Shown one piece after another: positions 7,490-9,857 of a stretch of 9,857 nucleotides of DNA; position 1 is the stretch's first letter, and each line of letters opens with the position of its first letter. Source of the stretch: Thermodesulfobacteriota bacterium (GTDB lineage Bacteria > Desulfobacterota > Desulfobacteria > Desulfobacterales > RPRI01). The notes below the pieces were generated by a model. The model had not been told where the DNA came from and did not search any database. It saw nothing but the letters and a program-made list of their open reading frames with translations. The stretch covers positions 1 through 9,857 of the forward strand of contig JAUPLM010000138.1 in the NCBI GenBank assembly GCA_030836965.1. Reading direction: 5' to 3'. The position numbers and the translations under genes were made by a program.

Positions 7490-7513
7490 TTGAATCCTCG
7501 AACCCTTGAATCC
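7490..7513. repeat. Three 8-nt degenerate tandem units in the convergent gap
   Basis: TTGAATCC occurs at 7490-7497 and again at 7506-7513. The 8 bases between them (TCGAACCC) are a 5-of-8 match in phase. With the heptamers just upstream, this fills most of the 102-bp gap between the two convergent operons. I saw no hairpin followed by a clean U-tract on either strand, so terminators for the two operons are not evident. Confidence 0.55.
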
Positions 7514-7527
7514 TGGGCCCCTTCTAT

Positions 7528-8385
7528 TCATTTTTTTGTTACAAGAGAAACTGACGCTTCTGAAAACTCGACAGGGGTTTTCTTCCCGCCATCATCTCCC
7601 TTCTGCTTTATCTTTACTCCGCGGGTCTTGGTGCCTATATCGGCCGGCCTGGTTTTTATATCGTATATTCCGCTTGCTGATTCAAGCTCCAGGTCTCCCA
7701 GTTGTGAAGATCCGGCGTAAACCGTTATGCTCTCGCTTCCGAAAGGAGGAGAAACTTCCAGGTCAAATCTGTCTTCACCGGAAGGTATATCATACACCGT
7801 TCCTCCCTTGAAATAATTCTCAGGGCTGTATGGGTTGGGAAATAGCTGAACAGACTTTCCTGCCGCGTCTTTATATACTACTCTGGCGTAAAAAGGTTTA
7901 TTCCCCCTGATATATACTTTTATCTTCTCGGAGTTTTTATATTCTTTCTTATCGGTCCATATCCTGACGTTTAACGGGGATGTGGGGTCATCAAAAGATG
8001 CTTCTTTTGCATTACTCTTGATTTTTTTCTCGTCAGGAAGTACCTCGGCCTTTACCTTCAGTTTGAAGCACTCTCCTGCCGAAGGATCCCTGTACCATAT
8101 CTTATCAGTCTCTTCAATCACCCTTACGGAAGCGTTTGAATATGCTTTAACAATATCACTCTCAAGAACGAAGTTTTTCACTTCAGTATTACTTTCAAGA
8201 TATGTCAGCGTGTATTCGACGGCTTTCCGCTTTGCATCCGATAGCGCCGCCTGCTCGGTATCTTTCCTTGACTTGTCCTCACCCATGCAGGCGTAGCCTT
8301 CGGCTTCCGTAATGGTGGATTGCGAAGCATAAGTATCCGATATCATCAGCGCGCAAAGAAGTAATGCGATAAGTATTCTATTCAT
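7528..8385 (-). CDS. Exported DUF4384-domain protein
   Basis: The 285-residue product has a signal peptide: NRILIALLLCALMI followed by a probable cut after TYA at 18-20. Residues 25-120 (starting AEGYACMGEDKSRKDTEQAALSDAKRKA) resemble the alpha/beta module of FlgT-N/LPP20-like secreted proteins. Its helix is rich in charged residues and alanine. Residues about 137-230 fit DUF4384: YKNSEKIKVYIRG, then ARVVYKDAAGKSVQLFPN, and a DIPSGEDRFDLEVSPPFG strand pair ending in ITVYAGS. The tail from 240 on is lysine-rich and probably flexible. There are three cysteines, C11 in the signal and C33 and C106 in the mature part; the last two could form a disulfide. The ribosome site is GAGG 7 bases before ATG 8385. 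It is the last gene of the minus-strand group, 40 bp after the TlpA-like gene. DUF4384 has no settled biochemical function, and a cell-envelope role is inferred only from export. Confidence 0.8.
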   Translation of the reverse strand: MNRILIALLLCALMISDTYASQSTITEAEGYACMGEDKSRKDTEQAALSDAKRKAVEYTLTYLESNTEVKNFVLESDIVKAYSNASVRVIEETDKIWYRDPSAGECFKLKVKAEVLPDEKKIKSNAKEASFDDPTSPLNVRIWTDKKEYKNSEKIKVYIRGNKPFYARVVYKDAAGKSVQLFPNPYSPENYFKGGTVYDIPSGEDRFDLEVSPPFGSESITVYAGSSQLGDLELESASGIYDIKTRPADIGTKTRGVKIKQKGDDGGKKTPVEFSEASVSLVTKK

Positions 8386-8425
8386 GGGAAAACCTCATTA
8401 TCTGCGGATTTACCGGGCTCTGCAT

Positions 8426-8920
8426 CTATTCAAGCAGGGCGCCTACCCTTTTGTCCAGAAAAGCTTCGGTCTGTTTCCCGATTATCTTTTCAACTATTTT
8501 CCCGTTTTTAATCAGGTAAATCGTAGGTATTGCATATATATCGTATACTTCCGACATATCGACCTTTGTCCAGTAAATGGGAAAGTTTACCTTTGCCTTG
8601 TCGGCTATCTTCTGCATAGTCTCAGGCCCGTCTATGTCAACACTTATTCCTACTATTTTCAAACCCTTATCATTATATTTGTCGTGAAGTCTTATAAGAA
8701 AAGGCAATTCCTCGCGGCACGGGCCGCACCATGAAGCCATTGCAACAACAAGAGATCTGTTATCTCTGTTTTTCATCAGTTTGTCGAGTCCATCCTGCTC
8801 AATCTTCTGAATCACCATCCTCGGGCTCTCCTGGGCAAATAGGGGCGAAACGGAAAAAGCCGCAAGCGCTATACAAACGGCTGCAAATATGACTCCTTTT
8901 TTCATGATCCTTATATACAT
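8426..8920 (-). CDS. Exported TlpA-like thioredoxin (WCGPC active site)
   Basis: This thioredoxin-fold protein (164 residues) acts outside the cytoplasmic membrane. An N-terminal hydrophobic signal or anchor covers about 9-29, with a likely signal peptidase site after LFA (27-29). The active site is WCGPC at 64-68, in the context VVAMASWCGPCREELPFL typical of TlpA/ResA reductases. The cis-proline lies in AIPTIY (Pro132). GISVDIDGPE near 91-100 is the usual TlpA segment between the two beta-alpha halves. AGGAG at 8926-8930 is 5 bases before ATG 8920, supporting this start; ATG 8905 (MKKG) is an in-frame alternative with a weaker AAGG upstream. Family members reduce disulfides in periplasmic apoproteins, for example in cytochrome c assembly, or serve peroxiredoxins. 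Its neighbour is a peroxiredoxin with no resolving cysteine, which is a plausible substrate, but this is inference. Confidence 0.88.
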   Translation of the reverse strand: MYIRIMKKGVIFAAVCIALAAFSVSPLFAQESPRMVIQKIEQDGLDKLMKNRDNRSLVVAMASWCGPCREELPFLIRLHDKYNDKGLKIVGISVDIDGPETMQKIADKAKVNFPIYWTKVDMSEVYDIYAIPTIYLIKNGKIVEKIIGKQTEAFLDKRVGALLE

Positions 8921-8943
8921 TTTGTCTCCTGCATGCTATTTTT

Positions 8944-8979
8944 ATAACGGTTTTATGACTGTTTCATAAAAACCGTTAT
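8944..8979. repeat. Near-perfect inverted repeat between the peroxiredoxin and TlpA-like genes
   Basis: The left arm (8944-8958, ATAACGGTTTTATGA) and right arm (8964-8979) are reverse complements apart from one extra A. They leave a 5-nt loop at 8959-8963. In the minus-strand mRNA the stem starts within the peroxiredoxin stop codon and is followed by AAAAATAG, not by a U-tract. It therefore does not look like an intrinsic terminator. It could be an RNA-processing or stability element within the operon, or a protein-binding palindrome. Confidence 0.7.
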
Positions 8980-9581
8980 TACCTGCCTTTCAGTTTTTTC
9001 ATCTCCGCAACCAGAGCACCAAGCTCAGGTCTCTTGTTTATATCTGCTACATGGGCATATCTCAAGATGCCTTCCTTATCTATAAGAAAGAGGGCTCTTT
9101 CAGTCACGCCTTCCGTTCTTAAAACACCATACAAGCCGGCCACCGCTCCGTGGGGCCAGAAATCCGAAAGAACCGGAAACCACAATTTACCCATCTGATT
9201 AGTCCAGGCAAAAAGGGTCGGGACATTATCGACGGTTATGCCAAGCATGATGGTTTCGTTTTCATCAAAAAAACTCTTTGCAAGGTTATATCCGGGCCAC
9301 TGGTCGGAACATACCGGAGTCCATGCTGCCGGAACAAAGGAAAGAACCACATTCTTTTTCCCCTTGAACTGGCTGAGGGAGATTTTCTCCCCGGAAACCG
9401 AAGGAAGCGTGAAATCAGGAGCCGGCTCGCCTACCCTGACCTTAAGCACGCTGTCGACCGGTTTCAATGCCCCGGGATTATATATGTTGTCCTTGTATGC
9501 ATCCGAAAGCGCGAAAGCGGGAGCATATATTAAAAGGAGAGCAATAACCGGGATAATTCTTTGCATATTATTTTTAAACAT
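8979..9581 (-). CDS. Exported peroxiredoxin (AhpC/TSA/Bcp-type), one-cysteine
   Basis: The 200-residue thiol peroxidase-like protein has a signal peptide: residues 7-24, ending PAFA, then LSDAYKDN. The peroxidatic motif PxxxTxxC is intact as P84-AAW-T88-PV-C91. The conserved arginine follows in TERALFLID (R162). EPAPDFTLPSVSGEKISLSQFKGK (52-75) is the standard redoxin N-terminal strand and helix. C91 is the only cysteine in the protein, so there is no internal resolving cysteine. Recycling must depend on an outside thiol, and the TlpA-like protein encoded 58 bp downstream is a candidate. The ribosome site is strong: AAGGAGGT (complement of 9588-9595), 6 bases from ATG 9581. ATG 9566 is an alternative but lacks such a site. 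It is co-oriented with both neighbours, 15 bp after the partial gene that enters from the right edge. Confidence 0.88.
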   Translation of the reverse strand: MFKNNMQRIIPVIALLLIYAPAFALSDAYKDNIYNPGALKPVDSVLKVRVGEPAPDFTLPSVSGEKISLSQFKGKKNVVLSFVPAAWTPVCSDQWPGYNLAKSFFDENETIMLGITVDNVPTLFAWTNQMGKLWFPVLSDFWPHGAVAGLYGVLRTEGVTERALFLIDKEGILRYAHVADINKRPELGALVAEMKKLKGR

Positions 9582-9596
9582 GGATATACCTCCTTC

Positions 9597-9857
9597 TTAT
9601 TTTAATTTTGCAAGATTTTTAATCTTCTTTAAAAATTCATCCAGATTGCCTACGCTTCCCAGCTTGGAATAAATGACTTTATGCGTTCCGTTTTTGTTGA
9701 TTTTAATGGCGATAAAATATGGGGTTCTCACTTCTCCCAGCATACCGTGAGCAGAAAATTCGCCGTCGGAAAATAGAGGAAATTTTATATCATATGTCTT
9801 TTTAAAAAAAGCGATTTCAAAATCCGAGTTCCCGGCTCCGATTCCGATAAGCTTTAC
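9597..9857 (-). CDS. Thioredoxin-fold protein (redoxin/TlpA-like), C-terminal 86 residues, 5' end outside window
   Basis: An open frame on the minus strand enters at 9857 and stops at 9597-9599 (TAA). The visible part begins VKLIGIGAGNSDFEIAFFKK. That is the strand and helix seen between the active site and the cis-proline in TlpA/redoxin proteins. It continues KFPLFSDGEF, then RTPYFIAIKIN (cis-Pro at fragment residue 46) and a final LDEFLKKIKNLAK helix. The IKINKNGTHKV turn is like the KNGKI turn of the TlpA-like gene in the same operon. The active-site cysteines, if any, lie to the right of the window, so catalytic ability cannot be judged. It is the most upstream gene seen of the four-gene minus-strand group, 15 bp before the peroxiredoxin start. 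Confidence 0.75.
   Translation of the reverse strand, partial: VKLIGIGAGNSDFEIAFFKKTYDIKFPLFSDGEFSAHGMLGEVRTPYFIAIKINKNGTHKVIYSKLGSVGNLDEFLKKIKNLAKLK

Noticed and set aside
7490..7811. Plus-strand open frames overlapping the DUF4384 gene
   Set aside because: They lie antisense to a gene with signal peptide, domain match and ribosome site, have no recognisable protein features, and partly begin in the repeat.
9150..9672. Plus-strand open frames across the peroxiredoxin gene
   Set aside because: Antisense to a clear peroxiredoxin with an intact motif; no ribosome sites or family features.

Overview
The window looks like the chromosome of an anaerobic bacterium with a periplasmic, selenocysteine-containing formate dehydrogenase. 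The FdhAB pair, which has no cytochrome b subunit, resembles those of Desulfobacterota (Desulfovibrio-type) and similar anaerobes. No single gene fixes the taxon, so this placement is tentative. Nothing suggests a plasmid, phage or insertion sequence, and I see no tRNA, rRNA or CRISPR array.

Layout, plus strand (1-7425): the 3' end of hemD (uroporphyrinogen-III synthase, tetrapyrrole synthesis); a 183-bp gap with a possible promoter; moaA (first step of molybdopterin synthesis); fdhA, read through an in-frame TGA as selenocysteine; fdhB (iron-sulfur subunit); a 190-bp gap with a hairpin and a short phased repeat; fdhE (FDH maturation); a 48-codon gene for a membrane mini-protein ending in a CxxC motif; and a polytopic membrane protein with many iron-sulfur cysteine motifs. 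The last three genes are separated by 2 bp or overlap, so they are very probably co-translated.

Layout, minus strand (9857-7528): a convergent set of four genes, read right to left. They are the C-terminal half of a thioredoxin-fold protein (cut by the window edge), an exported peroxiredoxin with a single cysteine, an exported TlpA-like thioredoxin with a WCGPC active site, and an exported DUF4384 protein. The gaps are 15, 58 and 40 bp, which suggests one transcript. Between the peroxiredoxin and TlpA genes lies a near-perfect inverted repeat that is not a normal terminator.

How it fits together: MoaA starts the pterin cofactor that FdhA needs, FdhE helps mature FdhA, and FdhA carries a Tat signal that would export the FdhA-FdhB pair to the periplasm. 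No membrane cytochrome b (FdnI type) is encoded here. Electrons therefore go either to a soluble periplasmic carrier encoded elsewhere or, as a guess, to the downstream iron-sulfur membrane protein. The convergent genes encode a second, thiol-based redox group, at least three of whose members have export signals. The less familiar parts are the CxxC mini-protein with its membrane partner, the thiol-redox/DUF4384 operon, and several short 7-8-nt phased repeats in the noncoding gaps.
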